Origin: an uncultured Clostridia bacterium | Lineage (GTDB): Bacteria > Bacillota > Clostridia > TANB77 > CAG-508 | NCBI GenBank assembly: GCA_934120675.1 | Contig: CAKOUU010000016.1 | Span: 1 to 39,332, forward strand | Direction of reading: 5' to 3' | Length of the DNA stretch: 39,332 bases | In this document: one piece after another, positions 8,208 to 16,737 of the stretch | Position numbering within the stretch: position 1 is the stretch's first letter | Layout: every line of letters begins with the position of its first letter | Program-made: the position numbers and the translations under genes | The notes under the pieces: generated by a model | What the model saw: the letters and a program-made list of their open reading frames with translations, nothing else | What the model was told of the DNA's origin: nothing | Databases searched by the model: none

Positions 8208-8693
8208 TTATAACTCTCTTTCTTCTTCAGTCCATTGATTTAATATATTTGCTTTACCTTGTATTTGATTTCCTAAAAGAATTCCATCTTCATCTCTATG
8301 CAAATTAAATAATTCTGTTATATTATAATCTTCTTTTTCTAACTGTTCTTGCATTATTTTCAATGATTCTTTTTGTTTATCAGAAATTGATTTTGGAATA
8401 TAAAATATTCCTGTTTTATATTTTTCAGTTGATGTATTTTCTGCAAATACTATATGACCCATTTTTTGCATTTCATAAAATATGCTATTTACATCGTGTT
8501 TTTTATTTAGTACTTTTTCTTGTACAAAATGATTTTCTAAAAACTCTTTCATATAAAAATAGTGCGCTGTATCGTCTTCATCTTTATATATTTTTTCTAC
8601 TATTCCGTCTTTATTTTCTCCATCAACCGCTTCTTTTCCATATATTATAGCAATTTTTAAATCTTCTATTAAGCTTTTATCTTCTTTTTCCAT
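8208..8693 (-). CDS. Unknown protein, partner of KAP NTPase
   Basis: 161 aa, acidic, no signal peptide or membrane segment. I do not recognise a family. The N-terminal half is rich in D and E ('YKDEDDTAHYFYMKEFLENH'), and there is a central hydrophobic strand 'GHIVFAEN'. It begins 36 bp after the KAP NTPase stop on the same strand, so the two are likely co-transcribed. The pairing suggests an accessory or effector subunit of the NTPase; this is an inference from context only. Confidence 0.55.
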   Translation of the reverse strand: MEKEDKSLIEDLKIAIIYGKEAVDGENKDGIVEKIYKDEDDTAHYFYMKEFLENHFVQEKVLNKKHDVNSIFYEMQKMGHIVFAENTSTEKYKTGIFYIPKSISDKQKESLKIMQEQLEKEDYNITELFNLHRDEDGILLGNQIQGKANILNQWTEEEREL

Positions 8694-8729
8694 TGTTTTA
8701 ACCTTTCTTATTCTTTTTACTCTTCTCTC

Positions 8730-10697
8730 TTATTCTTCTTTTTTACTCAAAAAACTTGTTTTATATTTATCTAAAATATATCCTAAACTATTAGAAAACT
8801 CCTTAAGCATAACAATTTTTATAGATTGATCTTTTCCTTTTAAATAATCGTCTATTACTTGTTTTAGTTGCTTAATATTTTTCATTTCAGGTTCAATTTC
8901 TTTTGGATATTTTTCAGCTCTGTTTAACAATTTTTCTTTTATCATTACTATATCTTCATTACTTGCACACGAAATCCTTTGGAATAATTGATAAACATCA
9001 TAATATTTAAAAATTGGAATTTTCATACATTCTCTATCAAATTTTTCATAAAATTCTTCCATTTTCATTGGAATACATTTAAATATTACTTCTGCTTTTT
9101 CTTTATACATTCTATCTAATAATTGATTATTTAAGCTATTAAAATGTTTTATTATTTCGTCCATATCTTCTTCAAGTTGCTCAATTGCAATTTTTCCAAG
9201 CTCTTCTTCAACATTTTTGCAATATTTTGATTTTAAAGATGCAATATTCATTCCATTAAAGAATACACTTTTTAATGTTTTTATATCATAATCAATTAAT
9301 CCTTTTCTAGAGAAATAGCTAAAATATGCATATATTTTTACTATATCAATAAGTTCCAAGTCACCTTGTTTTACTTCTTCTAAAACTTCTTTAATTACTT
9401 TTCCAAATTCGTCATCTGATATTTTCCAATATTCTTCAGTTAATAATCTTTTATATCCTGGTAAGTTCTCTGTATCAACTGTATTTCTTATTGTTTCCAT
9501 ATTTTCTTTAAATATTTTCATATCAAAAATTCTTGTTCTTACATAATATTCAATAAATTTGAAAAATCTATATTCTGATTTAAAATTGTAATAATAATTA
9601 TTATCAAATTCTTTTATATAAAATTGTCTATTATCCATCAAAGTTCTTGAAGATACTAATATTGACTTGTATTCTTCATTATCTTTAATATTTACAAATT
9701 TATCTTTTGTTATTTTTCCTGCTTTTATTTCAAAAGATATTGCTATTGTAAATATCAGCATTGTTTGCATTACTCTATTATTTGTATTAGGATAATTTTT
9801 TTCTACCATTTCATATATTTTTTGGAAGTCATTTAACGCATGTTTTAATATTCTTAAGTTTCTCGTTCCGCTTCGTTCAAATGTTAAAATTATTAGACGA
9901 GTATTTTCTCTTAAAAATCTTATCAAGTCTGCATCATTTTCATATCTCATTAAAATACCATTAATAATATAATCAAATTTAGGAGCATATTCAAATGTTT
10001 CTCCAATTAATTTTTCTTTTATTCTTTCATAATCATTTGCTTTATCAAATACATGCTCTATCTTATTTTGAATTTTTTCTACCATTGGTTCGTCTGTTGT
10101 ATTTAACTCACCTTGCTTGTCCAAAAGATATGTTGCTATAAATGTTTTCATTTCCAAATTTGAACTTTTTAATTTTGTTGAAAGTTCTTTTTCATTACAT
10201 ATTATTATAGTTTTTATATGGTCATGTTCAACAAAATTATTTATATATCCCAAAATATCTATAACGTCAACATTAGCTCTCTCTAAGTCGTCAAAGCATA
10301 GAACTTTATCGTCTGTAGAGAAAAATTCAGAGTAATCTATCTTGTCACCATTTTGCGTAACCCCAAAAAAGTTTGCCATATCAAGACCAGTTTTAGCATA
10401 TTCTGGTATTGTTGTCTGGCCATGGGAATCCATGAATTTTCTTAAATTTTTGTCCATCAATTGTGTTGTTTCAATAAATATTTTTTTACTAATGTCTTCC
10501 AAATTTGATATACCATATAATGACATATAAATAGTTGTATATCTTTTTCCGTTTAATTGCATAGATTCAATTTTTTTTCTTATTTTGTTATTCCAAAAGT
10601 GTGTTTTTCCAACACCCCATTCACCATTTATCATTATTGCGTAGTCTGTATAATCTGACCTTACATAATCTAATATGCTTTCTACCAAATCTTCCAT
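8730..10697 (-). CDS. KAP-family P-loop NTPase
   Basis: 655 aa. Walker A 'GEWGVGKTHF' at about residues 25-34 and Walker B 'VLCFDDLERA' at about 131-140, followed by 'DILGYINNFVEHDHIKTIII' typical of KAP/STAND ATPases. The C-terminal two-thirds is helical and divergent. No transmembrane segment is evident, unlike classical KAP proteins. The ATG is preceded by GGAG at 8 nt. A REP-type inverted repeat sits directly upstream (10732-10840), and a small unknown gene follows. KAP NTPases occur in phage-exclusion systems (for example PifA) and in membrane-associated signalling; a defence role is plausible but not shown here. Confidence 0.75.
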   Translation of the reverse strand: MEDLVESILDYVRSDYTDYAIMINGEWGVGKTHFWNNKIRKKIESMQLNGKRYTTIYMSLYGISNLEDISKKIFIETTQLMDKNLRKFMDSHGQTTIPEYAKTGLDMANFFGVTQNGDKIDYSEFFSTDDKVLCFDDLERANVDVIDILGYINNFVEHDHIKTIIICNEKELSTKLKSSNLEMKTFIATYLLDKQGELNTTDEPMVEKIQNKIEHVFDKANDYERIKEKLIGETFEYAPKFDYIINGILMRYENDADLIRFLRENTRLIILTFERSGTRNLRILKHALNDFQKIYEMVEKNYPNTNNRVMQTMLIFTIAISFEIKAGKITKDKFVNIKDNEEYKSILVSSRTLMDNRQFYIKEFDNNYYYNFKSEYRFFKFIEYYVRTRIFDMKIFKENMETIRNTVDTENLPGYKRLLTEEYWKISDDEFGKVIKEVLEEVKQGDLELIDIVKIYAYFSYFSRKGLIDYDIKTLKSVFFNGMNIASLKSKYCKNVEEELGKIAIEQLEEDMDEIIKHFNSLNNQLLDRMYKEKAEVIFKCIPMKMEEFYEKFDRECMKIPIFKYYDVYQLFQRISCASNEDIVMIKEKLLNRAEKYPKEIEPEMKNIKQLKQVIDDYLKGKDQSIKIVMLKEFSNSLGYILDKYKTSFLSKKEE

Positions 10698-10731
10698 TTT
10701 CTCACTCCATTTCTTTTGTTATTTCGCCGTT

Positions 10732-10840
10732 TTTTGGACAGTTCTGTTTGAAACGTCAATTCCTTTTGAAACATTTTTATTTTGTTTAAATCATTACTTA
10801 TATTTGTAAGACTAATGTCTCAAACAGAACCGTCCCCAAT
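10732..10840. repeat. REPIN-like inverted repeat upstream of KAP gene
   Basis: Outer arms TGGACAGTTCTGTTTGAAAC and its near-complement near 10815-10838 (GTCTCAAACAGAACCGTCC) enclose about 60 bp. The same arm sequence occurs in the better-preserved element at 21979-22093. It fills most of the gap between comF and the KAP gene. The arms have diverged, suggesting an older copy. Confidence 0.7.
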
Positions 10841-10852
10841 GAGATATTTTCT

Positions 10853-11560
10853 CTAATCTTTTGCTAATACTAGTACTCCTATTGTTTTAGGATTTGCTTG
10901 TTGTAATATTTTACAACATTCATTTACTGTACTTCCCGTTGTATAGATATCATCAACTAATAATATTTTCTTATTAGTTATTAATCTTTCATTTTGCAAA
11001 CTGTATACTCCTTGTATATTTTGCTGTCTGTCTTCTTTATTTAATTTGCTTTGTTCTATTATATTTTTTGTTTTTATTAAGCAATTATTCACAAGTTCCA
11101 AATTCGTTTTATTTGCTATTTCTTCTGCTATTAACATACTTTGATTATAGCCTCTTTCTTTATTTCTTTTTTTGCTTATTGGAACTGGTATAATTTTATC
11201 ATACTTTTTTATATTTTCAAATATTTTTTCATTTTTTAACAAAAAATTTACAAAAGTTTTATACAAATATGATTTTTCATTAAATTTGTAGTCTAAGATT
11301 AATTTACGCACTTGTCCTTCATATTTAAATATGTACATTAATTCTTCAAAATATTTTTCTTTTTTTATATTTTCTTCTATTTCTTCTTTTTGTAATATGC
11401 TCACTTCTGCTTGTTTTTTTAGTTCTAAATTGCATTTTGGACATAGTCCGTCTTTGTTGATTTTTTCACATATTCCACATATTGGGGGATACATTGAGAC
11501 AAGTGGGACAGTCCAAATTTGTCTCATCATTTTGTCAAATTTTGTCATAATATTCTCCAT
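10853..11560 (-). CDS. comF: ComF-family phosphoribosyltransferase-like protein
   Basis: 235 aa. An N-terminal zinc ribbon ('CGICEKINKDGLCPKC', about residues 27-42) and a C-terminal PRTase fold with the PRPP-binding motif 'ILLVDDIYTTGSTV' (about residues 199-212). The 'KERGYNQSMLIAEEIA' motif is characteristic of ComF. ComF is needed for DNA uptake in competent Firmicutes. Residues 12-23 ('RQIWTVPLVSM') are encoded by a REP hairpin (11495-11526), so the N-terminal extension before the zinc ribbon is likely an acquired sequence. The original start may have been nearer the first Cys, with the present ATG at 11558-11560 chosen after the insertion. Confidence 0.88.
   Translation of the reverse strand: MENIMTKFDKMMRQIWTVPLVSMYPPICGICEKINKDGLCPKCNLELKKQAEVSILQKEEIEENIKKEKYFEELMYIFKYEGQVRKLILDYKFNEKSYLYKTFVNFLLKNEKIFENIKKYDKIIPVPISKKRNKERGYNQSMLIAEEIANKTNLELVNNCLIKTKNIIEQSKLNKEDRQQNIQGVYSLQNERLITNKKILLVDDIYTTGSTVNECCKILQQANPKTIGVLVLAKD
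11495..11526. repeat. REP hairpin inside comF 5' end
   Basis: 32 nt with 8-bp outer arms TGAGACAA/TTGTCTCA and inner GGACAGTCC. It is about 29/32 identical to the reverse complement of the copy at 12418-12449 on the other side of the RAYT gene. Confidence 0.85.
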
Positions 11561-11582
11561 TTATTATTTTTTATAGTTCATT

Positions 11583-12323
11583 TTATATCATTCTATATAG
11601 TTTAGACCTACTTATATGTATTATTTTAGCCAAGTCCTTTTTTGTAAATTCATATTCGTTTGAAATTAAATAAGATAAAAATTTTTTAATATATATTTTT
11701 TCATTTTGTAACTGTGATAATTCAATTTTTTCGTTTTCTAAAAATCTCTCTAAAATACTAGACAAATTAACTTTTTCCTTTTCTAGATTCAATGGTTCAT
11801 ACTTGATATTATTATATTCCTGAATAAAATTACCTTTTGATTTAAAAACTAAATTTAAAATTTCTGAATTTTCATTTTTTTTATTTGTATAATATGGTGA
11901 TGAAGAAAATTTATATTCTTCCTCTTTCTCTGTTATACCTGCTTTTACAGGGTTCATATGTATATATTTTATACATTTTAATAAATACTCCTGATTATAA
12001 ATAATTTTTGAATTAAATCTATTTCTAAAAACATAACCAACTCTATTATTAGACTTATTATAATATATAGCATATTCAGTATTAGTTTCTTTCATAAAAA
12101 GGCTTATGTTATTAATATTTTCTGAATATGTTAATATATGTGCATGATTATCCATTATACAATATGCAATAATTGCAATATTATATTTTTGACCATATTT
12201 TTTTAACAGTGATATATATTTATCTTTTTGCGAAACACTTTTAAATATATATTCTTTTTTTATTCCTTGTACCATATTGTGCATATATGCACTTCCTATT
12301 AATTTTCTTGCTGTTCTCGGCAT
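11583..12323 (-). CDS. REP-associated tyrosine transposase (RAYT, Y1_Tnp/IS200-like)
   Basis: 246 aa. HUH nuclease motif 'YCIMDNHAHIL' (about residues 55-65) and the catalytic Tyr region 'YLLKCIKYIHMNPVKAG'. The C-terminus ends in a small helical region ('KKDLAKIIHISRSKLYRMI') that looks like an HTH. RAYTs cut single-stranded REP hairpins and are usually immobile single-copy genes. Two matching REP hairpins in inverted orientation flank this gene (11495-11526, 12418-12449). ATG 12321-12323 with AGGAGG upstream. It sits between comF and recD2 and has its own promoter with Spo0A-box-like sites. Confidence 0.88.
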   Translation of the reverse strand: MPRTARKLIGSAYMHNMVQGIKKEYIFKSVSQKDKYISLLKKYGQKYNIAIIAYCIMDNHAHILTYSENINNISLFMKETNTEYAIYYNKSNNRVGYVFRNRFNSKIIYNQEYLLKCIKYIHMNPVKAGITEKEEEYKFSSSPYYTNKKNENSEILNLVFKSKGNFIQEYNNIKYEPLNLEKEKVNLSSILERFLENEKIELSQLQNEKIYIKKFLSYLISNEYEFTKKDLAKIIHISRSKLYRMI

Positions 12324-12346
12324 AATACCTCCTTTTTTTATTTTTT

Positions 12347-12401
12347 ATTTTATATTATTTTATGTAAATTGTCAATAAGAAATTTTTGACACAATTCGAC
12401 A
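12347..12401 (-). promoter_or_regulatory. RAYT promoter with tandem Spo0A-box-like sites
   Basis: -35 TTGACA (12370-12375), 17-bp spacer, -10 TAAAAT (12347-12352). Upstream boxes TGTCAAA (12385-12391) and TGTCGAA (12395-12401) are 10 bp apart, and the nearer is 9 bp from the -35. Confidence 0.6.
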
Positions 12402-12417
12402 ATTTTAAACAAAAAAA

Positions 12418-12449
12418 TGAGACAAACTAGGACTGTCCCACTTGTCTCA
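12418..12449. repeat. REP hairpin at recD2 3' end
   Basis: Outer arms TGAGACAA/TTGTCTCA with inner GGACTGTCC. The hairpin encodes the last residues of recD2 (LRQVGQS) and supplies its stop codon TAG. Confidence 0.85.
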
Positions 12450-14737
12450 ACTTAAACTCCAAGCCAGTATTACGCTTTTTGCTATCAACATTTTGAACCA
12501 TATAACTAACAACCCTATCACTGCCAACAATAATCAAAAGCTTTTTAGCTCTAGTAATACCCGTATATAATAAATTTCTAGTTAGTAACATAGGTGCTGA
12601 TGCAGGAGCCAACATTATAACAACATCAAATTCACTTCCGTTGTGCCTTGTGTATTGTAATAGCATAACTGTGTTCTATTTGGTCCAAATCTGAATATTC
12701 ATACCAAGCAACTTTTTCGTCATCAAATTGAATTTTAACAACCTTTTCTCTTTCGTCAATTTCTATTATAGTTCCCATTTCACCATTAAACACCCCTGTG
12801 CCTATTTCTTTTTTATCCTTTGGTTTTGCAAGATACATTGATGCCCAACTATTTTCTTCTGATTTTTCATCTATTTTTTCTGCTCCAAATGGCTTTGATT
12901 CTCTTTCCCAAGTAATATCATAATTGTTTTTTATTTGCATTACTCTATCACCAACTCTATAAACCACATCACCCATTTTCCTTTCTGGTAACTCGTCTAC
13001 ATTTGGATTTAAAACCGCTTGTAATGCTTTATTTAATTCTCTAGTTCCTAAAGGTCCTTTTTTAGTTGGAGTTAAAACTTGAATATTTTTGAAAAAGTCA
13101 TAATTTCCAAACTTTTCTAATCTTCCTGTTGATAAACTGATTACTTCCTGCAACATTTTTTCTGTTGAATTTTGTTTTATAAAGAAGAAGTCTTGTTTTG
13201 TATCTTCTTCAATTTCATCATCATCATTTTTGATAAATCCTAGTCCACTGTTTACCCTATGAGCATTTAAGACTATTTTGCTTTTTGCAGCTTGTCTAAA
13301 AATTTTATCTAATTTGACGGTATTAATGGTCTCTGAATTTATCAAATCTTTTAAAACACTTCCTGGTCCTACTGATGCTAATTGGTCTACATCTCCTACC
13401 AAAATGAGCTTTGTGCCTTGGTATATACAATTTAACAAATAATCCATTATAAACATATCCACCATTGACAATTCGTCAACAACTATCAAATCTGCATCTA
13501 TAGGTTCTCCCTTATAATCACTATGTCTTGAATAAATACCTTCATCATCTAGCTTCCCGATTCCTAGTAATCTATGCAAAGTTGATGCTTCTCTTCCTGT
13601 TGCTTCTGTCATTTTCTTTGCAGCACGTCCAGTTGGGGCAGTAAGCACAACCTTTTTCTTTCTTTCCTCAAATAAATCAATTATCGTTTTTATAATTGTT
13701 GTCTTTCCTGTACCAGGTCCACCTGTTATGATTGTTACATTGCTATCATTTATTGATAAAACTGCTTCTCTTTGTTTTTCTGATAATTCTATATTTGACT
13801 TTTTCTCTACACCTTTTAGTGCATTTTCAATATGTTCTATTTTCTTTACATTTTTACTTTTATCTAATCTGATAATTCTTGTTGCAATTTCTTTTTCTAC
13901 ATTATAAAAATTTTTTAAGTAAATCCATTCTGAGTTATCCCTTGTTTCAACATAGATTTCGTCTTTTGCCTTTAAATTGATTATATTATCTTCAACTGCC
14001 TCTGTTGTTACATCTAATAGTGATATTACATATTCGATTAAATTTTGTTTTATAACACATGAATGTCCATTATATGTAGCCTTAATAAGTCCATATTTTA
14101 TGCCACTTTCAACCCTTTTTTGATTATCATAACTTATTCCAAGTTTTAATGCCATTTGGTCTATTTGCTTAAAGTCAACTCCACGAGCCATATCTATTAA
14201 AATATATGGATTTGATTCAATTTGTTCAATTGCATTTATTCCTAACAAATCATATATCTTTTTTGCATTTTCTGCACCAATTCCAAATCTCTCTAAAAAG
14301 CCTACAATTTGCCATACTTCCCAATTTTCAAGAAAACTCTCTGACATTTCAATTGCTTTACTTTTTGATATTCCTTTTATTTGAGCTAATTTTTCCGGTT
14401 CAAATTTAAATACATTTATTGTATCTTCTCCAAATGTTTTTATTATTTTTTTTGCAGTTGCTTCTCTAATCCCTTTAACACTTCCGTTTGCTAGGTATTT
14501 CTCTAAAGCACCTAATGTTTCAGGCATCAATTTTTCAAATGTCTCAACTTTAAATTGTCTGCCATAATCTTTATGTTCTACAAACTTCCCTTCAACTTTT
14601 AAGGTATCTCCACTTTTTACAAATGGCAAATATCCTACTATTGTTGTTTCTTCTTCGTCTGTTTCAAATACCGCTATTGTGTAACTATTTACATCATTTT
14701 GATATATTATGTCTGTTACTTCTCCTTTGATTTCCAA
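12427..14737 (-). pseudogene. recD2: RecD2-type SF1 helicase, +1 frameshift in motif VI region
   Basis: The first frame (12632-14737, 701 aa) carries helix-hairpin-helix repeats, Walker A 'TGGPGTGKTT', Walker B 'VDELSMVD' and 'LVGDVDQLASVGPG', reaching 'YAITIHKAQ' and then a premature stop. An overlapping frame continues 'GSEFDVVIM' and 'LLTRNLLYTGITRAKKL', ending at 12427. Deleting one base at 12640 (coding C) restores 'HKAQGSEFDVVIM', the conserved end of this helicase family. The start is TTG (14735-14737) with AGGAGA at 8 nt. RecD2 is a 5'-3' DNA helicase acting in repair without RecBC. The break would remove essential motifs, so either a true pseudogene or a base-call error. The 3' end has been replaced by a REP sequence. 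Confidence 0.88.
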
Positions 14738-14808
14738 TAATGTTCTCTCCTTTATTTAACTTATATCTCTTTTTCTGTTTTATAAGTTTATCATATATAT
14801 ACAGAAAA

Positions 14809-14831
14809 AACAATAGAAAAATTCTATTGTT
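14809..14831 (-). terminator. Terminator after the small membrane protein gene
   Basis: A 10-bp perfect stem (AACAATAGAA/TTCTATTGTT, loop 3) followed on the minus strand by TTTTTTCTG. It overlaps the stop codon region of the gene at 14824-15177. Confidence 0.75.
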
Positions 14832-15177
14832 CATCCACATTATCCATTATTTCTTTGCAGTCTTTCCACGATGTTACTTTTAAAATATCATAATCTTTTG
14901 ATAATTTTCTTACAATATCTTTTGTATTGTCATTAGAATTCAAATCTGCAACGATTATATTTTTCAAATATTCTTCTCGTCCATACAGTATCTTAAATAA
15001 AATCGAACGCAAAAATCCTTCGATTTTTTCTTCTTGATTTTTTACCGCAATTATCACATAAATTCCATCTGATTTGAATTTTGTATATGTACTTATATAA
15101 ATAATATTTTTAATAATTTCAAATAAACCATAAATGGCTAATGTCCAAAATATTGTATTTATTATAAATTCCAACAT
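14824..15177 (-). CDS. Small membrane protein with glycosyltransferase-like domain
   Basis: 117 aa. One N-terminal hydrophobic helix (about residues 4-27), then a short Rossmann-like region 'DGIYVIIAVKNQEEKIEGFL' and 'NIIVADLNSNDNTKDIVRKL', reminiscent of a GT-A fold nucleotide-binding beginning (ADLNSND). Too short to be a full glycosyltransferase; no catalytic set is visible. Ends in a terminator at 14809-14831. Upstream, separated by 33 bp, lies the left 35-bp direct repeat of the AbiE cassette, so before insertion this gene probably followed the YgjP-like gene directly. Confidence 0.55.
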   Translation of the reverse strand: MLEFIINTIFWTLAIYGLFEIIKNIIYISTYTKFKSDGIYVIIAVKNQEEKIEGFLRSILFKILYGREEYLKNIIVADLNSNDNTKDIVRKLSKDYDILKVTSWKDCKEIMDNVDEQ

Positions 15178-15210
15178 TTTAAAGCCCCCTATGGTTTATT
15201 ATATGATTTT

Positions 15211-15245
15211 TATTTTTTGTTGTTACTACACAATTTATTTAAATT
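15211..15245. repeat. Left direct repeat flanking the AbiE cassette
   Basis: 35 nt, 33/35 identical to 16739-16773, starting with an identical 20-nt block TATTTTTTGTTGTTACTACA. On the minus strand it re-encodes the C-terminus of the YgjP-like protein (NLNKLCSNNKK plus stop), a fragment of a gene whose intact copy lies on the other side of AbiE. Confidence 0.85.
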
Positions 15246-15317
15246 CTTATTTGAATATAAATTTTTTATTCTTTTTTTGAATATGTTAATGTAACATAAT
15301 TAAAAGCAATATATTCG

Positions 15318-16124
15318 TTAGTAGCTCTGTATAAAAGTTAATATATCTTCTAATACCTTATCAATTGGAATTCCCAACCAGTTATTTTTTGCATCTTTTA
15401 AATTGGCAATAAATATTTTATTTGAAAATAATATTTTTAGTTTATTTTCTACATCTTGTATATTTTTTTCTTTCATTTCGGAATCATTATATATTATTTG
15501 CTCAATATATTTGTTAAATCTTTCTCTGTCGATATTTGTATTGTTTATTAAATAATAAAAATCAAAGATGTCCTTATATCTAGTGGATAATACACCAAAT
15601 TTCAAAAGTGATTTCATTTTTTCAATGAAAATTTGCTCAACTGAATTTATAAATAGTGTTGCTGATGCATTAATAACATTCAAATCAAAGCAATATTCAT
15701 CTTGTAATATATCAAAATTCTTATGTACTCCTATATCCAATTTAGTAGTCATAGTATTATTATATGAATCCTTAACAATTACATTCACTCTTTTTCCATC
15801 ATAGTCTTGATGATGTAATTTTACAGGTCTTCCCTCCATTTTTATTGTTATTCCATCATCATTATTGTTTAAGTTTTCTATAAATCTGGCAATAGAATCA
15901 TCATCCAATGAATACTTTATAAAATCTAAATCAATATCTCTTGTAGCTCTACGCTTATCATTTGATATACTATGCATTACCACTCCACCTTTTATTGTTA
16001 CATTTTTAAAATACACACTCTTGGCAATTTCGTTTAAAATTATATCTTGGCATACTTTTGCAATTGCATTTGCTCTAGTATATCCTTCTTTCATATATTC
16101 CTGTCGTATTTTTTCTATATTCAT
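15318..16124 (-). CDS. abiEii: AbiEii-type nucleotidyltransferase toxin
   Basis: 268 aa, in the AbiEii/AbiGii/MenT nucleotidyltransferase superfamily. Motif I 'TIKGGVVMHSI' (about residues 43-53) and the metal-binding 'RRATRDIDLDF' (about 57-69, DxD) are seen, with a later 'RYKDIFDFYYLI' typical of AbiEii. Such toxins modify tRNA or other targets and give abortive phage infection when released from their antitoxin. The ATG follows the AbiEi stop directly with no gap, so translation is likely coupled. AbiE is a type IV toxin-antitoxin pair. Confidence 0.85.
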   Translation of the reverse strand: MNIEKIRQEYMKEGYTRANAIAKVCQDIILNEIAKSVYFKNVTIKGGVVMHSISNDKRRATRDIDLDFIKYSLDDDSIARFIENLNNNDDGITIKMEGRPVKLHHQDYDGKRVNVIVKDSYNNTMTTKLDIGVHKNFDILQDEYCFDLNVINASATLFINSVEQIFIEKMKSLLKFGVLSTRYKDIFDFYYLINNTNIDRERFNKYIEQIIYNDSEMKEKNIQDVENKLKILFSNKIFIANLKDAKNNWLGIPIDKVLEDILTFIQSY

Positions 16125-16667
16125 TTAATACACCTCGCTCTGAACTCTAGCATATAATGTTTCTTCATTTTTATAATTTGAAATATATTCCGATATCTTA
16201 AATGAATCTAAATCATTAACTATTTTTCTGTAATTAGAAATAATCTCCTTGTAAAAATCAAATGGAATTTGAGCTTTTTTTCTAACCAATTCTATCAACA
16301 TTCTCTCTCTATCATATATATTTATTTCAACATTTTCTACATTTAATGTTGTTTTTCCAAATTCAAATAAATTTTCCTCAACAAAATATTGCCTTATATC
16401 TTCATCTCTATATCTTATATTATTTCTCTTTGTTGCTAAATGAAATTTATCTGGTATAACATCTGTTAACTCCCAATAATAAAACGCACTATCCATTGTA
16501 AATATTGCATTTGGATATTTTTTATTAATCACCAATAACGGATTAATAAACTCTTCATCTGAATAAATTCCATTCTGAATTTTAAAAATTTCTTTATTTT
16601 TTAATGCTCTATTAATCTGATATGTAGAGTTATATTTTTTTGAAATTTCTTTTCTTGTATATAGCAT
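16125..16667 (-). CDS. abiEi: AbiEi-type antitoxin and transcriptional regulator
   Basis: About 180 aa from ATG at 16665-16667. A further upstream Met is excluded because it overlaps the -35 and would precede the predicted transcription start. The N-terminal winged-helix 'YTRKEISKKYNSTYQINRAL' and 'IFKIQNGIYSDEE' is followed by the AbiEi body ('MDSAFYYWELTDVIPDKFHLA', 'IYDRERMLIELVR'). AbiEi represses its own promoter and neutralises AbiEii. The leader is very short (about 10-15 nt) with AGGGGC as ribosome site. First gene of the two-gene operon. Confidence 0.86.
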   Translation of the reverse strand: MLYTRKEISKKYNSTYQINRALKNKEIFKIQNGIYSDEEFINPLLVINKKYPNAIFTMDSAFYYWELTDVIPDKFHLATKRNNIRYRDEDIRQYFVEENLFEFGKTTLNVENVEINIYDRERMLIELVRKKAQIPFDFYKEIISNYRKIVNDLDSFKISEYISNYKNEETLYARVQSEVY

Positions 16668-16683
16668 TTTTTCGCCCCTATAC

Positions 16684-16712
16684 ATATTAACATTTTTATA
16701 CACACAAGTCAA
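16684..16712 (-). promoter_or_regulatory. abiE promoter with palindromic operator
   Basis: Minus strand -35 TTGACT (16707-16712), 17-bp spacer, -10 TAATAT (16684-16689). An inverted ATACACA/TGTGTAT-type dyad overlaps the -35, a likely AbiEi operator. Confidence 0.7.
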
Positions 16713-16737
16713 TATTATGTGTATGTTTTTGTAAATT

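Noticed and set aside
10732..10840. Insertion sequence ends
   Set aside because: No transposase between the arms; arms match the REP family, so a REPIN is the better reading.
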